Notes: a model not told the origin generated them from the letters alone. Positions 36,739 to 46,492 are shown, counted from the first letter of the stretch. The stretch: DNA of 64,000 nucleotides from Candidatus Pedobacter colombiensis (GCA_029202485.1 CP119313.1:2604001-2668000); one strand, 5' to 3'. Made by a program: numbers and translations.

Positions 36739-38247
36739 CTAATTTAATCCATAACTCAATCCAAGCGCATGCGTTGTTTGTGCTCTGATGTTGTCTGTTA
36801 GTTGCGAATTACCATTTAATGATTCGCCGTAAGAAGGGACCATCTGTTTAAGCTTTTGCTGCCACCCAGGTGTATTGATTTGGTCAGGGAAGCAACGTTC
36901 CAATAAGGAGATCATAATGGAAACCGCTGTTGAAGCACCTGGAGAAGCACCTAGAAGTGCAGCAATGGAGCCATCAGCGGCAGTTACCACTTCGGTACCA
37001 AATTCAAGGATACCACCGTGCTTCTCATCTTTTTTAATTACCTGTACACGTTGACCTGCAGTTTCCAATTCCCAGTCTTCCATTTTTGCAGCCGGGAAAT
37101 ACTCTCTTAATGCAATCATACGATCCTCAGGTGACTGACGAACCTGATTGATCAGGTATTTGGTTAATGGTAAATTATCTAATCCAGCTGATATCATTGG
37201 ACGGATATTATTCGCTTTAATAGATAAAGGAAGGTCTAGTAATGAACCATTTTTTAAGAAACGGGTTGAGAAACCTGCATATGGTCCAAAAAGCAATGCC
37301 TTTTTTCCATCAATCATCCTGGTGTCTAAATGCGGTACAGACATCGGAGGTGCACCTACCGAAGCTTTCCCATATACTTTTGCATGGTGCTGTTCAATAA
37401 TTTCAGGGTTTACACATTTAAGCCATTGACCACTTACCGGGAAACCACCAAAACCATTACCTTCCGGGATACCGGCTTTTTCAAGCAACGGCAAAGAACC
37501 ACCACCAGCACCTATAAACACAAATTTTGCTTTTACTACTCTTTTTTGTCCCGTAGCCTCATCCTTAACCTTTACTTCCCATAAGCCATTTTTCTGCTTA
37601 AGTTTTTTCACATCGTGATGAAAATGAAGTTTTACATCTGGTTTCGCTTGTAATTTATTGAACATCATTCTGGTCAGCGCGCCAAAATTAACATCCGTTC
37701 CCAGCTCCATTTTTGTTGCAGCAACTTTATCAGAAGGGCTACGATCCTTCATCACCAAAGGCATCCATTCCGCAAGTTGCTTCGCATCTTCAGAATAGAC
37801 CATACCTTTAAACAAATCACTTTCCTGTAATTTTTCAAAACGTTTCTGTAAAAAATCAACGTTTTTTTCACCCCATACAAAACTCACATGTGGGATACTT
37901 TTAATAAATGTTTCAGGTTTATCTACCAATTTGCTTTTCACAAGAAAAGACCAAAACTGCTTGGAAACCTCAAATGATTCTGCGATAGAAACAGCTTTTT
38001 TAGTATCAACAGATCCATCAGCCGATTGCGGGGTATAATTCAATTCACAAAAGGCCGAATGACCAGTGCCTGCATTGTTCCAGGCGTCTGAACTTTCAGC
38101 GGCTGCAACATCTAATCTTTCAAAAATTTCGATAGTGATATCCGACTGAAGTTCCTTGAGTAACATACCTAAAGTAGCACTCATTATACCTGCCCCAATC
38201 AGCACAACATCCACAGTTTTTTCCGGATTACTATTTTTTCGAGTCAT
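36739..38247 (-). CDS. mqo: Malate:quinone oxidoreductase
   Basis: A 502-residue FAD-dependent membrane-associated enzyme oxidising malate to oxaloacetate and passing electrons to quinone. The N-terminal dinucleotide fold is DVVLIGAGIMSATLGMLLKEL, followed by the family blocks NAGTGHSAFCELNYTP, FGGFPVSGQWLKC and GSIAALLGASPGASTAV. Length is standard. A TACTTTTG promoter box lies 18 bases upstream. Confidence 0.97.
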   Translation of the reverse strand: MTRKNSNPEKTVDVVLIGAGIMSATLGMLLKELQSDITIEIFERLDVAAAESSDAWNNAGTGHSAFCELNYTPQSADGSVDTKKAVSIAESFEVSKQFWSFLVKSKLVDKPETFIKSIPHVSFVWGEKNVDFLQKRFEKLQESDLFKGMVYSEDAKQLAEWMPLVMKDRSPSDKVAATKMELGTDVNFGALTRMMFNKLQAKPDVKLHFHHDVKKLKQKNGLWEVKVKDEATGQKRVVKAKFVFIGAGGGSLPLLEKAGIPEGNGFGGFPVSGQWLKCVNPEIIEQHHAKVYGKASVGAPPMSVPHLDTRMIDGKKALLFGPYAGFSTRFLKNGSLLDLPLSIKANNIRPMISAGLDNLPLTKYLINQVRQSPEDRMIALREYFPAAKMEDWELETAGQRVQVIKKDEKHGGILEFGTEVVTAADGSIAALLGASPGASTAVSIMISLLERCFPDQINTPGWQQKLKQMVPSYGESLNGNSQLTDNIRAQTTHALGLSYGLN

Positions 38248-38264
38248 TTATTTGAAATTTTCCG

Positions 38265-38272
38265 CAAAAGTA
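38265..38272 (-). promoter_or_regulatory. Putative -7 promoter element for mqo
   Basis: The minus strand reads TACTTTTG, an exact TAnnTTTG match, 18 bases before the mqo ATG. No matching -33 TTTG is evident. Confidence 0.45.
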
Positions 38273-38502
38273 CAACACAAAATTATATTTTGCACGCGTT
38301 TTTGAAATATAATGTCAGTTTTTTTACCCTATTATTAAATTTAATCAGCTAGTTTTAAAATAAGTAGACTCTAAATTTCATTTTTTACATAATTATGATT
38401 TTAGTAAGCCTATTTTTACTTAATAAATCAGACTTTATTTAATTTATTTCCACAAAAGCAAACAATGCAATTAAACAGGGATATACACATCAATCATTAA
38501 CT

Positions 38503-38994
38503 ATGAGCAGCACCATCAAAATCTATCAAATTAACAACAAATACAGTGAGCAAATCATAAACCTGATTTTACCTATTCAACAAATTGAATTTAATGTCCC
38601 TGTAACTTTAGAAGATCAACCCGATCTGCTAAATATTGAGTCATTTTATCAACAAGGCGGTGGCAATTTCTGGGGTGCAAAATACAATGATGAATTGGTA
38701 GGCACTATTGCATTGATCAATACGGGTCATAAAGCTTGTGCATTGCGAAAAATGTTCGTTAAAAAGGAATTTAGAGGGAATGAATTCGGTATTGCTCAAT
38801 TATTGCTTGATAAATTCATCCAATTTTGCCGCGACAACGACATTACAGATATTTATCTTGGAACAGTGGATATATTAAAAGCCGCATGTCGCTTTTATGA
38901 AAAAAACGGCTTTACGGAAATTAAGATGGCCAGCCTTCCTGAATACTTCCCAAGAATGGCAGCCGATAATAAGTTCTATCACCTTGCTTTCTGA
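38503..38994 (+). CDS. GNAT-family N-acetyltransferase
   Basis: A 163-residue acetyltransferase. The acetyl-CoA pyrophosphate-binding segment is FVKKEFRGNEFGIAQLLLDKF (R/Q-x-x-G-x-G/A type) near residues 85-105, and the C-terminal KAACRFYEKNGFTEI is the usual motif B. It resembles small MarR-like-free GNATs acting on unknown amines. It stands alone upstream of tRNA-Thr. Confidence 0.88.
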   Translation: MSSTIKIYQINNKYSEQIINLILPIQQIEFNVPVTLEDQPDLLNIESFYQQGGGNFWGAKYNDELVGTIALINTGHKACALRKMFVKKEFRGNEFGIAQLLLDKFIQFCRDNDITDIYLGTVDILKAACRFYEKNGFTEIKMASLPEYFPRMAADNKFYHLAF

Positions 38995-39156
38995 GCAGCG
39001 ATCAGCAGAAACGGGAGCCGTCTGGAATGAAGTGCCAGTGTCGGACGTCATTATCGTAGATATATTATATATAAAAAGTTTCTGAAGCCAATTCATTAAT
39101 AGCTAGAAAATTAAAAGCCAAAGCCATAATTATCCAGAAAAACTTCTAAAAAATAA

Positions 39157-39187
39157 TTTGCGGGGAAATAATAAAGTTATAGATTTG
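39157..39187 (+). promoter_or_regulatory. Bacteroidota-type promoter of tRNA-Thr
   Basis: TTTG at 39157-39160, a spacer of exactly 19 bases, then TAGATTTG at 39180-39187 match the -33/-7 consensus. The start of transcription would be about 10 bases before the mature tRNA. Confidence 0.75.
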
Positions 39188-39206
39188 CGGCCTCAAACAA
39201 TTAAAA

Positions 39207-39279
<73 letters not shown>

Positions 39280-39408
39280 CTTTAATTTCCTAAATAAATG
39301 TTGAATTCTTCAACAAAATCAAAATCTAAAAGGTTATAGATCAAGTCTTGTGCATGGCTGAATTGCGAAATAGTAAGGTGCCTAATCCGAATACTTGCAG
39401 TTTATATT

Positions 39409-40326
39409 TCATTTTTGTTTTTTGCTTAGAATAATTTGATTTAGTTTTATAATTTTTGATTCTATGTATGTGAGTAATCCCCGAATAGGTAGTACAACCC
39501 ACATGGCCACCACAAAAGGGAAGGTTAGTGTGGTCCATCCATAATGAACCATTAACATATCAAATAGGGTTGCCACTACTACTGATATGAATACGAAAAC
39601 CCCGTCCCTTGGTTTGGGTCCACTGAAAGCGATTCCACATAATACAGCATTAAAAGAATACATTCCACTATTGATCATGTCTAGCGGTCCTTTTCCAAAA
39701 TGTGAAATGGCTACACTGATCGTAGTCGCCACAAAAGCATATAATGCAGCAATTGGAGAATTTATATATACGCCTAAAAGAAAAATAAGACCAGCAACTT
39801 CACTTCCCTGAAAAAGAACTTGTCCAAAGGCATGCCCCTGAACAAAAAAGTCTGTGAGCTCCTCAAACTTTATGATGTCTACAACATTTTCAGGTATCGA
39901 TTTTTCTGCAATTTCAAATATATTTAATACCATCAGCGCAATACCAACTATTAATATGAAAGGGAATGTAAAAACTGGAATTTTGTATCGAATGGAGAGT
40001 TCCATTAATAAGGTTGACAAAATGCAACCGATAAAAATGGTTAATAATACAATTGAATTCAGTTGGAAATAGAATGCTAAGGCGATGCCCGTCAGTGTCG
40101 CATTGAATCCATATATTCCATTTTCAATGTTTAATTCTCTGAATTTTAACAACTTTGCTGTAAGCGTTCCTATGATGTTGCTAATCAGTGCAATACCAGC
40201 CATCAAAAATGAATCATAACAAATTGCCAATAAAAACAATAATCCTGTCCACGCATTTCTTTGGAGCATCACTTGACCAAAACCTCGTAATATACTTTGC
40301 ACTCCTAATTTTATCGATGTATACAT
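39409..40326 (-). CDS. Urea transporter (UT family)
   Basis: A 305-residue polytopic membrane protein with about ten helices. It has the two internally repeated urea-channel signatures, NIENGIYGFNATLTGIALAFYF and INSGMYSFNAVLCGIAFSG, each lining half of the pore. UT channels pass urea down its gradient. It is the last gene of the second urease cluster, 35 bases after the nickel transporter, so it should feed urea to that enzyme. None is visible with cluster 1, but that cluster is cut. Confidence 0.93.
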   Translation of the reverse strand: MYTSIKLGVQSILRGFGQVMLQRNAWTGLLFLLAICYDSFLMAGIALISNIIGTLTAKLLKFRELNIENGIYGFNATLTGIALAFYFQLNSIVLLTIFIGCILSTLLMELSIRYKIPVFTFPFILIVGIALMVLNIFEIAEKSIPENVVDIIKFEELTDFFVQGHAFGQVLFQGSEVAGLIFLLGVYINSPIAALYAFVATTISVAISHFGKGPLDMINSGMYSFNAVLCGIAFSGPKPRDGVFVFISVVVATLFDMLMVHYGWTTLTFPFVVAMWVVLPIRGLLTYIESKIIKLNQIILSKKQK

Positions 40327-40361
40327 TTTATTTTTATATTTAATTTATAAATCTTTTTGGA

Positions 40362-41060
40362 TTACCATCCTAAAAACACCATTCCTATACCGCAAATTGT
40401 TACAACTACACCGCCTATTGCATGTACAAAACGTTCTAGTTTATCCGCTTTGAAGAAAGAGTAACCATAGATTCCAAGAAAAACCATACCGACCATCGTT
40501 AAAATCGTACTGATGGTAAATACACCAATCAAGACGACCACCTCACTGATGGATCTATTTACTCCTGAATAAAATAACAATGGTACTAGTGGCTCACTAG
40601 GACCCATTACGAAAATAGCGAACAACACCAGTGGTGTAACTTTTACCCGCTTATTCTGCATCACAGGTTCTCCATGCTGATGCTCAAATACATATACATC
40701 TTCGCCCATGACATCAAAATGCTTATGCGGTTTGTTTAGATAAGCTTGCCTTAAACCATATAGTAAATACAATAATCCAAAGCCGAGTAATGCCCAACTC
40801 GATACATTTGCTCGGATATCTTGAAACCACGTAATTCGATTTAATTGCCAACCTAAAAATACACCAAAGAGCCCCAAAAGAACCGAACTTAAAATATGGC
40901 CAAAGCCACATATAACGGTAAGTGAGATAGTTTTAGGCATGCTCCATTTTCGAGAACGTGAAAGCACTATGAAGGGCAAATAGTGATCTGGCCCAGACGC
41001 TGTATGGAAAAAGCTAATCGTAATCGCTGTAATGGATAGGGTCAATAGTGTTGATGTCAT
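40362..41060 (-). CDS. Nickel transporter of the UreH/NicO type
   Basis: A 232-residue membrane protein with about six helices. The first helix carries SFFHTASGPDHYLPF, resembling the HX4DH metal motif of NiCoT/UreH proteins but with five residues between His and Asp. The second helix has GFGHILSSVLLG, another family histidine. A His-rich loop (HKHFD and HQHGE) lies mid-protein. It most likely imports Ni2+ for the urease. The TauE/SafE-like fold makes the exact substrate an inference from context. Confidence 0.85.
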   Translation of the reverse strand: MTSTLLTLSITAITISFFHTASGPDHYLPFIVLSRSRKWSMPKTISLTVICGFGHILSSVLLGLFGVFLGWQLNRITWFQDIRANVSSWALLGFGLLYLLYGLRQAYLNKPHKHFDVMGEDVYVFEHQHGEPVMQNKRVKVTPLVLFAIFVMGPSEPLVPLLFYSGVNRSISEVVVLIGVFTISTILTMVGMVFLGIYGYSFFKADKLERFVHAIGGVVVTICGIGMVFLGW

Positions 41061-41069
41061 GTTATTTAA

Positions 41070-41864
41070 TTAATTGTTTCTAAAACTACGTTTCCAGAGA
41101 TGGTGCTGTACTTGCTTAAAAAAATCAAATAATTGCTCGGCTCCATTGCCAAGAATTCGAATAACGAAGCCATAATGCTGTATATCACTAATTCCAAAAG
41201 TTACATCTTCAAGCTTTTCCATTTCATCATGAAAATGTTCGATAAGCTCTAATACCTTTTCTTTTTTTGTATTTATAAAAATTAAAGTACCTTGATGAGT
41301 GAAGCCTTCTAGCATTCCGAGTGACTCCAAAGGCATTAAGGCCGGCTTTAACAATACATTGTCTTTCAAAAGCAAACGATTGTCATGATAGACTTCAATT
41401 ATATTTTGAAAATGACTGTATTGAAATGATTCCCCATAATGTTTTCGTCCACAGGTGATGATTTCACTCATCAATAAATCACAGCCGTACTCCATACGAA
41501 CTTTATTAATACTCTTAAAGTTTGAATTTTCGTGAGGAACTATCGGATGAGGTACATAAGAAAATGAACTGTTTTTTGCTAATTGGATTTCCATCAGTTG
41601 AGATGCACTACCATCCATATTATAGAGACGTTGATAGGATTGGGATTGTAATTGAAGGCGTGCATTTTCTTTAACTTCTATTTGTATATCATACATGTCA
41701 CCATTTAATATACCTGGAGACGAACTCATGATCATTAAATATGAAAAATAATCTGATCTGTTTTGACCTACAGGCACTATCCGAAAGGGTTGAGTCACAT
41801 AAGAATCCCTCAAAAAGGATCTTCCATTTCTTTCTTCCACTGCGATTTTGAGTGAACATACCAT
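41070..41864 (-). CDS. ureD: Urease accessory protein UreD (cluster 2)
   Basis: A complete 264-residue UreD. Blocks QPFRIVPVGQ, SSPGILNGDMYDI, LQSQSYQRLYNMDG, SFSYVPHPIVPHENS, ITCGRKHYGESF and LEGFTHQGTLIF are typical, including the conserved GR in the ITCGRKHYGE segment. It forms the platform for UreF and UreG. It starts 4 bases after ureG and precedes the transporter by 9 bases, so all ten genes likely form one transcript. Confidence 0.96.
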   Translation of the reverse strand: MVCSLKIAVEERNGRSFLRDSYVTQPFRIVPVGQNRSDYFSYLMIMSSSPGILNGDMYDIQIEVKENARLQLQSQSYQRLYNMDGSASQLMEIQLAKNSSFSYVPHPIVPHENSNFKSINKVRMEYGCDLLMSEIITCGRKHYGESFQYSHFQNIIEVYHDNRLLLKDNVLLKPALMPLESLGMLEGFTHQGTLIFINTKKEKVLELIEHFHDEMEKLEDVTFGISDIQHYGFVIRILGNGAEQLFDFFKQVQHHLWKRSFRNN

Positions 41865-41868
41865 TGGG

Positions 41869-42507
41869 TTATCGGATTAAGTTTGGTTCTTCAACATCTT
41901 CTAAAAGGGCGTACTTCTTGATCCAACCAATTATTTCATCCAGTCCTTCCATCGCAAGAAGGTTTGAAAACAAAAATGGTGCACCATTACGCATACGCCT
42001 TGCATCATTTTCCATCACTTCTAAACTGGCGCATACATAAGGTGCCAAATCAATTTTATTAATTAAAAGTAAATCTGAGCGAGTAATGCCTGGACCTCCT
42101 TTACGTGGAATTTTTTCACCTTCGGCAACATCAATGACAAAAATGGTTACATCAGCAAGATCTGGACTGAAGGTGGCAGAAAGATTATCGCCTCCGCTTT
42201 CAATAAGGATTAATTCGATATCAGGAAAGCGTGTTACCAATTCATCTACAGCTTCTAGGTTCATGCTGGCATCTTCACGAATAGCAGTATGCGGACAACC
42301 ACCTGTTTCGACTCCGATAATTTTTTCTTTCGGTAAAAGACTATTTTTGATCATGAATTCAGCATCTTCTTTGGTATAAATGTCATTCGTAATCACGCCA
42401 ATATTGTAATCATTTAACATTCTGCGACTTAAACGCTCTAGTAAGGCCGTTTTTCCTGAACCTACTGGACCAGCAACGCCGATTTTTATATATTTTCTTG
42501 GTTCCAT
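41869..42507 (-). CDS. ureG: Urease accessory GTPase UreG (cluster 2)
   Basis: A 212-residue GTPase, identical in length to copy 1 and differing at roughly 18 positions by eye. GPVGSGKT, GGCPHTAIRED, ESGGDNLSATFSPDLAD and NKIDLAP are all kept. The substitutions are mostly conservative and include an extra cysteine in YVCASLEVM where copy 1 has Gly. The high conservation suggests either copy could serve both ureases. Confidence 0.98.
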   Translation of the reverse strand: MEPRKYIKIGVAGPVGSGKTALLERLSRRMLNDYNIGVITNDIYTKEDAEFMIKNSLLPKEKIIGVETGGCPHTAIREDASMNLEAVDELVTRFPDIELILIESGGDNLSATFSPDLADVTIFVIDVAEGEKIPRKGGPGITRSDLLLINKIDLAPYVCASLEVMENDARRMRNGAPFLFSNLLAMEGLDEIIGWIKKYALLEDVEEPNLIR

Positions 42508-42518
42508 TTTTTAATAAA

Positions 42519-43208
42519 TCATGACATGTAAAGTCTTGAATATAGACGTTCATGTTGCATGCATCGAATATCAAAAGCGATATTGCACAAGCCAACAAGT
42601 TCTCTATTTATGAATGCAGTTTCTTTCGTTAATTGTGTGATGACAGGTTGCAATTGAAATAAAATATCCTGTCCATCAAGTTGCCCCAAAGGGACTAACT
42701 TTACTGAATTGGTAATCATTCCAATAGCAGCATTATAATAAAAAGCGAACAAAGTTTCCTGAATTGGTATGCCTAAAAGTTGTCCATACATCCCAAAGGC
42801 AATGCAATAATGTATAGTTGCCACATTGTCAAGAATAGCTTTTTCATATTCCTTGACTATTTTAAATTCAACTTGTCGCCGAAAAATCTTAATTAATCGT
42901 AAACCCAGTTTCTGACTGGCTTGTCTGATTTCTCGCGGACTTTTCAATGCGGTACATTCTTGATCGAGTTTTATAATTTCCTGTATATCATCCGCTTCAG
43001 TTGCTTCATAAGCTAATTTTACAAAGGATGCATCGTTATACTTCAAGTTGTACGTCAGCATATTCTCCACAAAAAGTTTTGCTGAAGCTATACTGTTTAC
43101 CTTTCCGTTTTGTATGTAGCTTTCTAATCCATTAGAATGAGAATAGCCTCCAATAGGAAGGGTCGGGTCTGCTAAATGAAGTAGGCTTCCTAAATAGTTT
43201 GTTTCCAT
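42519..43208 (-). CDS. ureF: Urease accessory protein UreF (cluster 2)
   Basis: A 229-residue UreF with LLHLADPTLPIGGYSHSNGLE, LDQECTALKSPREIRQAS, YYNAAIGMITNSVKLVPLGQ and the same C-terminal MQHERLYSRLYMS as copy 1. It is clearly paralogous to 1069-1767 but more diverged than UreG. The gap from ureE is 2 bases, whereas copy 1 overlaps. Confidence 0.97.
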   Translation of the reverse strand: METNYLGSLLHLADPTLPIGGYSHSNGLESYIQNGKVNSIASAKLFVENMLTYNLKYNDASFVKLAYEATEADDIQEIIKLDQECTALKSPREIRQASQKLGLRLIKIFRRQVEFKIVKEYEKAILDNVATIHYCIAFGMYGQLLGIPIQETLFAFYYNAAIGMITNSVKLVPLGQLDGQDILFQLQPVITQLTKETAFINRELVGLCNIAFDIRCMQHERLYSRLYMS

Positions 43209-43210
43209 AT

Positions 43211-43714
43211 TTAATCGTTTGATGAGGCTAGGTTTATGATTTTGGTAAATAGAGAGGTACTACCATGTCCGTGTGGTGCAACGTTTGATTTTAGAAGGTT
43301 GAGTAATTGTACGATCCGCTTTTCCGGATGATACCCACTGGCTTCTAACCACCTAAACATGGGTTGCTCAAAAGGCATCATTATTTTATCCTCTTGGATG
43401 AAGAGGGGTAAATGTTTATTCCCTATTTCATAGCAAATAGTTCCCATTTCCAGTAAAGAGGAAGGAGTCATCACAATGGCTTCACAGGGTTTAACATGCA
43501 CGATAATAGCTTTTTGTTCGTCTTGATAAACAATATCACCTTCATGAAGACGATCTCCCTCACGCATAAACCTGATGGCGATATCTGTACCACCTTTGCT
43601 TATTCTTCTTTGAATACGCTTTGTGGCTTCGAACCATTCCATCTCCAAGACATCTCTCTCCAATCCATCGATGGGATGAGTTGACTCATTTCCAATTATT
43701 CCATGTACGATCAT
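43211..43714 (-). CDS. ureE: Urease nickel metallochaperone UreE (cluster 2)
   Basis: A 167-residue UreE of the same length as copy 1. EAIVMTPSSLLEMGTICYEIGNKHLPLF is kept with the metal-binding His, and the C-terminus has NVAPHGHGSTSLFTK with no His-rich tail. It lies about 110 bases downstream of ureC, and the untranslated gap is also present in cluster 1. Confidence 0.96.
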   Translation of the reverse strand: MIVHGIIGNESTHPIDGLERDVLEMEWFEATKRIQRRISKGGTDIAIRFMREGDRLHEGDIVYQDEQKAIIVHVKPCEAIVMTPSSLLEMGTICYEIGNKHLPLFIQEDKIMMPFEQPMFRWLEASGYHPEKRIVQLLNLLKSNVAPHGHGSTSLFTKIINLASSND

Positions 43715-43827
43715 TTTGTGTCTTTTCTAAGAGATATATTTTTAGATACACCCATGCCCAAGGTAAGAACCATTAACTCCGGACAATAAACAAGGAGTTA
43801 ATTTTATTAGATTGATGGTCTCTCCTA

Positions 43828-45546
43828 TTAAAACAAGAAATAACGTTGTGCTAATGCTACTTCACTAGCAGGTTCACAGGTAATAACCTCACCTTCTATA
43901 CTAACTTGATAGTTTTCTGGATTAACCATTATTTCAGGAGTACCTGTATTGTTGATCATATCCTTTTTACCAATGTTTCGGCATCCGAAAACTGGCAATA
44001 ATGTTTTTTCTAAACCATATTCTTCTTTTATACCTTTCTCTAAAGAGATTTTTGAAACAAAAATAAATGCTGACGCTGTTAATGCTTTGCCGTAATTAGC
44101 AAACATATTGCGCATAATGATGGGTTGAGGTGTAGGGATGGATGCATTTGCATCACCCATTTTGCTAGCCATAATCAACCCTGATTTAACAATTACTTCC
44201 GGTTTTGCACCGAATAATGCAGGTTTCCAAAGTACTAAATCAGCATATTTACCTACTTCAACTGAACCAACATAAGATGAGATTCCATGGGCAATCGCAG
44301 GATTTATAGTATATTTTGCAACATATCGACGAGCCCGGAAGTTGTCATTGTCAAGTTTGTCGTCTTCCGCCAAAGAACCTCTTTGTTTCTTCATTTTATC
44401 CGCTGTCTGCCAAGTACGGGTGATGACTTCCCCAACACGTCCCATAGCTTGTGAATCTGAACTCATGATGCTAAATACGCCCATGTCTTGTAGTACATCT
44501 TCAGCTGCAATGGTTTCGGGTCGGATTCTTGAATCAGCGAATGCCACATCTTCAGGAATATCCTTGCTTAAATGGTGACAAACCATCAGCATGTCTAGGT
44601 GCTCATCAATGGTGTTTATAGTATAAGGACGAGTTGGGTTTGTTGATGCTGGAAGTACATTGGGGTACATTGCCGCTTTAATAATATCTGGAGCATGACC
44701 ACCGCCAGCTCCTTCAGTGTGAAAAGTATGGATCACACGACCTGCAATAGCTTTCATTGTGTCTTCTAGGAAACCTCCTTCGTTTAAGGTATCTGTATGG
44801 ATAGCCACTTGTACATCATACTTGTCGGCTACGTTTAATGATGCATCAATCACTGATGGAGTAGCACCCCAATCCTCATGGATTTTTACACCCAAAGCTC
44901 CTGCTTCAATTTGTTCTTCAATTGGTCTTTCTTCCGCAACATTTCCCTTTCCGAAAAAACCAACATTAACTGGAAATTCCTCCGCTGCCTGCAGCATTCT
45001 TTTTATATTCCATTTTCCGGCGGTCACCGTTGTCGCGAAGCTTCCATCAGCTGGCCCCGTTCCTCCACCAATCATAGTGGTAACACCACTATACAAAGCT
45101 GTCTCCATTTGTGTTGGACTGATAAAGTGAATGTGTGTATCAATACCCCCAGCAGTCAAAATTTGCCCAGCACCTCCATGCACTTCCGTTGATGCACCTA
45201 TAATCATATTAGGAGTAATGCCATCTGTGATATCTGGATTCCCTGCTCGTCCAATGCCTACAATTTTACCATCTTTAATGCCCACATCCGCTTTAACAAC
45301 TCCCCAGTGATCAATAATGATAACTCCAGTTATTACCAAATCTAATACATCGGCCTCTAATGCGGTAGAAGACTGGCACATCCCGTCCCGTATGGTTTTT
45401 CCACCCCCAAATTTACTTTCGTCTCCATGAGATAAATAATCCTTTTCAACTTCAACTATGATTTCGGTATCACCGAGACGAATTTTATCTCCAACAGTAG
45501 GACCAAAAATATTGGCATAATTCCTTTTACTTACATTTAAACTCAT
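43828..45546 (-). CDS. ureC: Urease alpha subunit UreC (cluster 2)
   Basis: The 572-residue catalytic subunit, one residue shorter than copy 1 because of a deletion near residue 64 (TALEADVLD against TALRDEGVLD). All active-site residues are present: THIHFISP, GVKIHEDWG, HTEGAGGGH, MVCHHL, SRIRPETIAAED and SSDSQAMGR. It starts inside the ureB stop with a 4-base overlap. It is expected to be functional. Confidence 0.99.
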   Translation of the reverse strand: MSLNVSKRNYANIFGPTVGDKIRLGDTEIIVEVEKDYLSHGDESKFGGGKTIRDGMCQSSTALEADVLDLVITGVIIIDHWGVVKADVGIKDGKIVGIGRAGNPDITDGITPNMIIGASTEVHGGAGQILTAGGIDTHIHFISPTQMETALYSGVTTMIGGGTGPADGSFATTVTAGKWNIKRMLQAAEEFPVNVGFFGKGNVAEERPIEEQIEAGALGVKIHEDWGATPSVIDASLNVADKYDVQVAIHTDTLNEGGFLEDTMKAIAGRVIHTFHTEGAGGGHAPDIIKAAMYPNVLPASTNPTRPYTINTIDEHLDMLMVCHHLSKDIPEDVAFADSRIRPETIAAEDVLQDMGVFSIMSSDSQAMGRVGEVITRTWQTADKMKKQRGSLAEDDKLDNDNFRARRYVAKYTINPAIAHGISSYVGSVEVGKYADLVLWKPALFGAKPEVIVKSGLIMASKMGDANASIPTPQPIIMRNMFANYGKALTASAFIFVSKISLEKGIKEEYGLEKTLLPVFGCRNIGKKDMINNTGTPEIMVNPENYQVSIEGEVITCEPASEVALAQRYFLF

Positions 45547-45911
45547 GATATAATGTTTTTAAATTGATCCTCAGCTAATTTATCCATTGCTACCTGCTTC
45601 TTTTCTGCAAGAGCGCCATTTACTAAGTCATTATGTCCAAAAATACGTTTGCTACCTGCGTATTCAGTCAGTTCCACTTCTTTGATTTCTCCTGGCTCAA
45701 AACGTACTGCTGTAGTGGAAATGATGTTTAAGTGCATTCCATAAGCTTTTTCACGGTCAAAGGACATTTGTCTGTTCACTTCAAAAAAGTGATAATGAGA
45801 GCCTACTTGAATAGGGCGATCTCCTTCGTTGATGACCTTTATTTTGATTGTTTTGCGACCTTCATTACAAATGATATTACCATCTTTTATAAAAAATTCT
45901 CCTGGTATCAT
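45543..45911 (-). CDS. ureB: Urease beta subunit UreB (cluster 2)
   Basis: A 122-residue structural subunit starting MIPGEFFIKDGNI with GDRPIQVGSHYHFFEVNRQM and VRFEPGEIKEVEL. It diverges from copy 1 mainly in the last 25 residues. It overlaps ureC by ATGA and follows ureA by 16 bases. Confidence 0.98.
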   Translation of the reverse strand: MIPGEFFIKDGNIICNEGRKTIKIKVINEGDRPIQVGSHYHFFEVNRQMSFDREKAYGMHLNIISTTAVRFEPGEIKEVELTEYAGSKRIFGHNDLVNGALAEKKQVAMDKLAEDQFKNIIS

Positions 45912-45927
45912 GGTTATGCTTTTTAAA

Positions 45928-46230
45928 TTAACGAATGGGGTTATGAACTGTTACTAATTTTGTTCCGTCTGGAAAAGTTGCCTCGACTTGAACGTCATGA
46001 ATCATCTCAGGTATACCTTCCATCACGTCTTCTCGACAAAGTAGGGTAGCACCGAATTGCATTAAGTCGGCAACAGTTCGTCCATCACGAGCACCCTCTA
46101 GCAGTTCACTACTAATAAGAGCAATGCTTTCCGGATAGTTTAATTTAAGACCACGGGCCTTTCTGCTTTTAGCTAATTCGCCAGCGACATGCAACATTAG
46201 CTTTTCTGTTTCTCTTGGTACCAGGTGCAT
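45928..46230 (-). CDS. ureA: Urease gamma subunit UreA (cluster 2)
   Basis: A 100-residue gamma subunit, MHLVPRETEKLMLHVAGELA to TKLVTVHNPIR. It differs from copy 1 at 15 positions by hand count, including a Cys replacing the first Arg of RREDVMEG. It is the first gene of the second operon, with 262 bases separating it from the upstream rid gene on the same strand. Confidence 0.98.
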   Translation of the reverse strand: MHLVPRETEKLMLHVAGELAKSRKARGLKLNYPESIALISSELLEGARDGRTVADLMQFGATLLCREDVMEGIPEMIHDVQVEATFPDGTKLVTVHNPIR

Positions 46231-46370
46231 AATTGAAAAATTTGGTGATAAGAATTTCTTCTAATAAGTTAATTTTTATATAGCATTTAAACGCTTGAGA
46301 GTTGGATTTTGTTCTAAATAATTAACTCTCATTAAATGAAGAATATAGAGGTGTGAAGAGTAGGATTGCG

Positions 46371-46429
46371 ATTACATTGTCTAGTCCTGAAATCCTGTAT
46401 CCCGATTTCAGGACTGGACAATATGTAAT
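46371..46429. repeat. Long palindrome between triple-rid and ureA2
   Basis: Core arms TGTCTAGTCCTGAAATC (46378-46394) and GATTTCAGGACTGGACA (46404-46420) pair with one mismatch around 9 bases. Pairing resumes outward through ATTACAT/ATGTAAT with a 2-base bulge, and weakly to about 46365/46437. The TG...CA ends resemble fused insertion-sequence termini. It could also terminate the upstream rid transcript, though no U-run follows on that strand. Confidence 0.7.
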
Positions 46430-46492
46430 TTCGCATTCACTGTCGGCATTAACAAGTAACTTTGATATCCTGTATTTACAAACAAATGCCTG

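Noticed and set aside
39299..39315. Hairpin TGTTGAA-TTC-TTCAACA after tRNA-Thr as terminator
   Set aside because: The stem is only 7 AT-rich pairs without a T-run, too weak to call.
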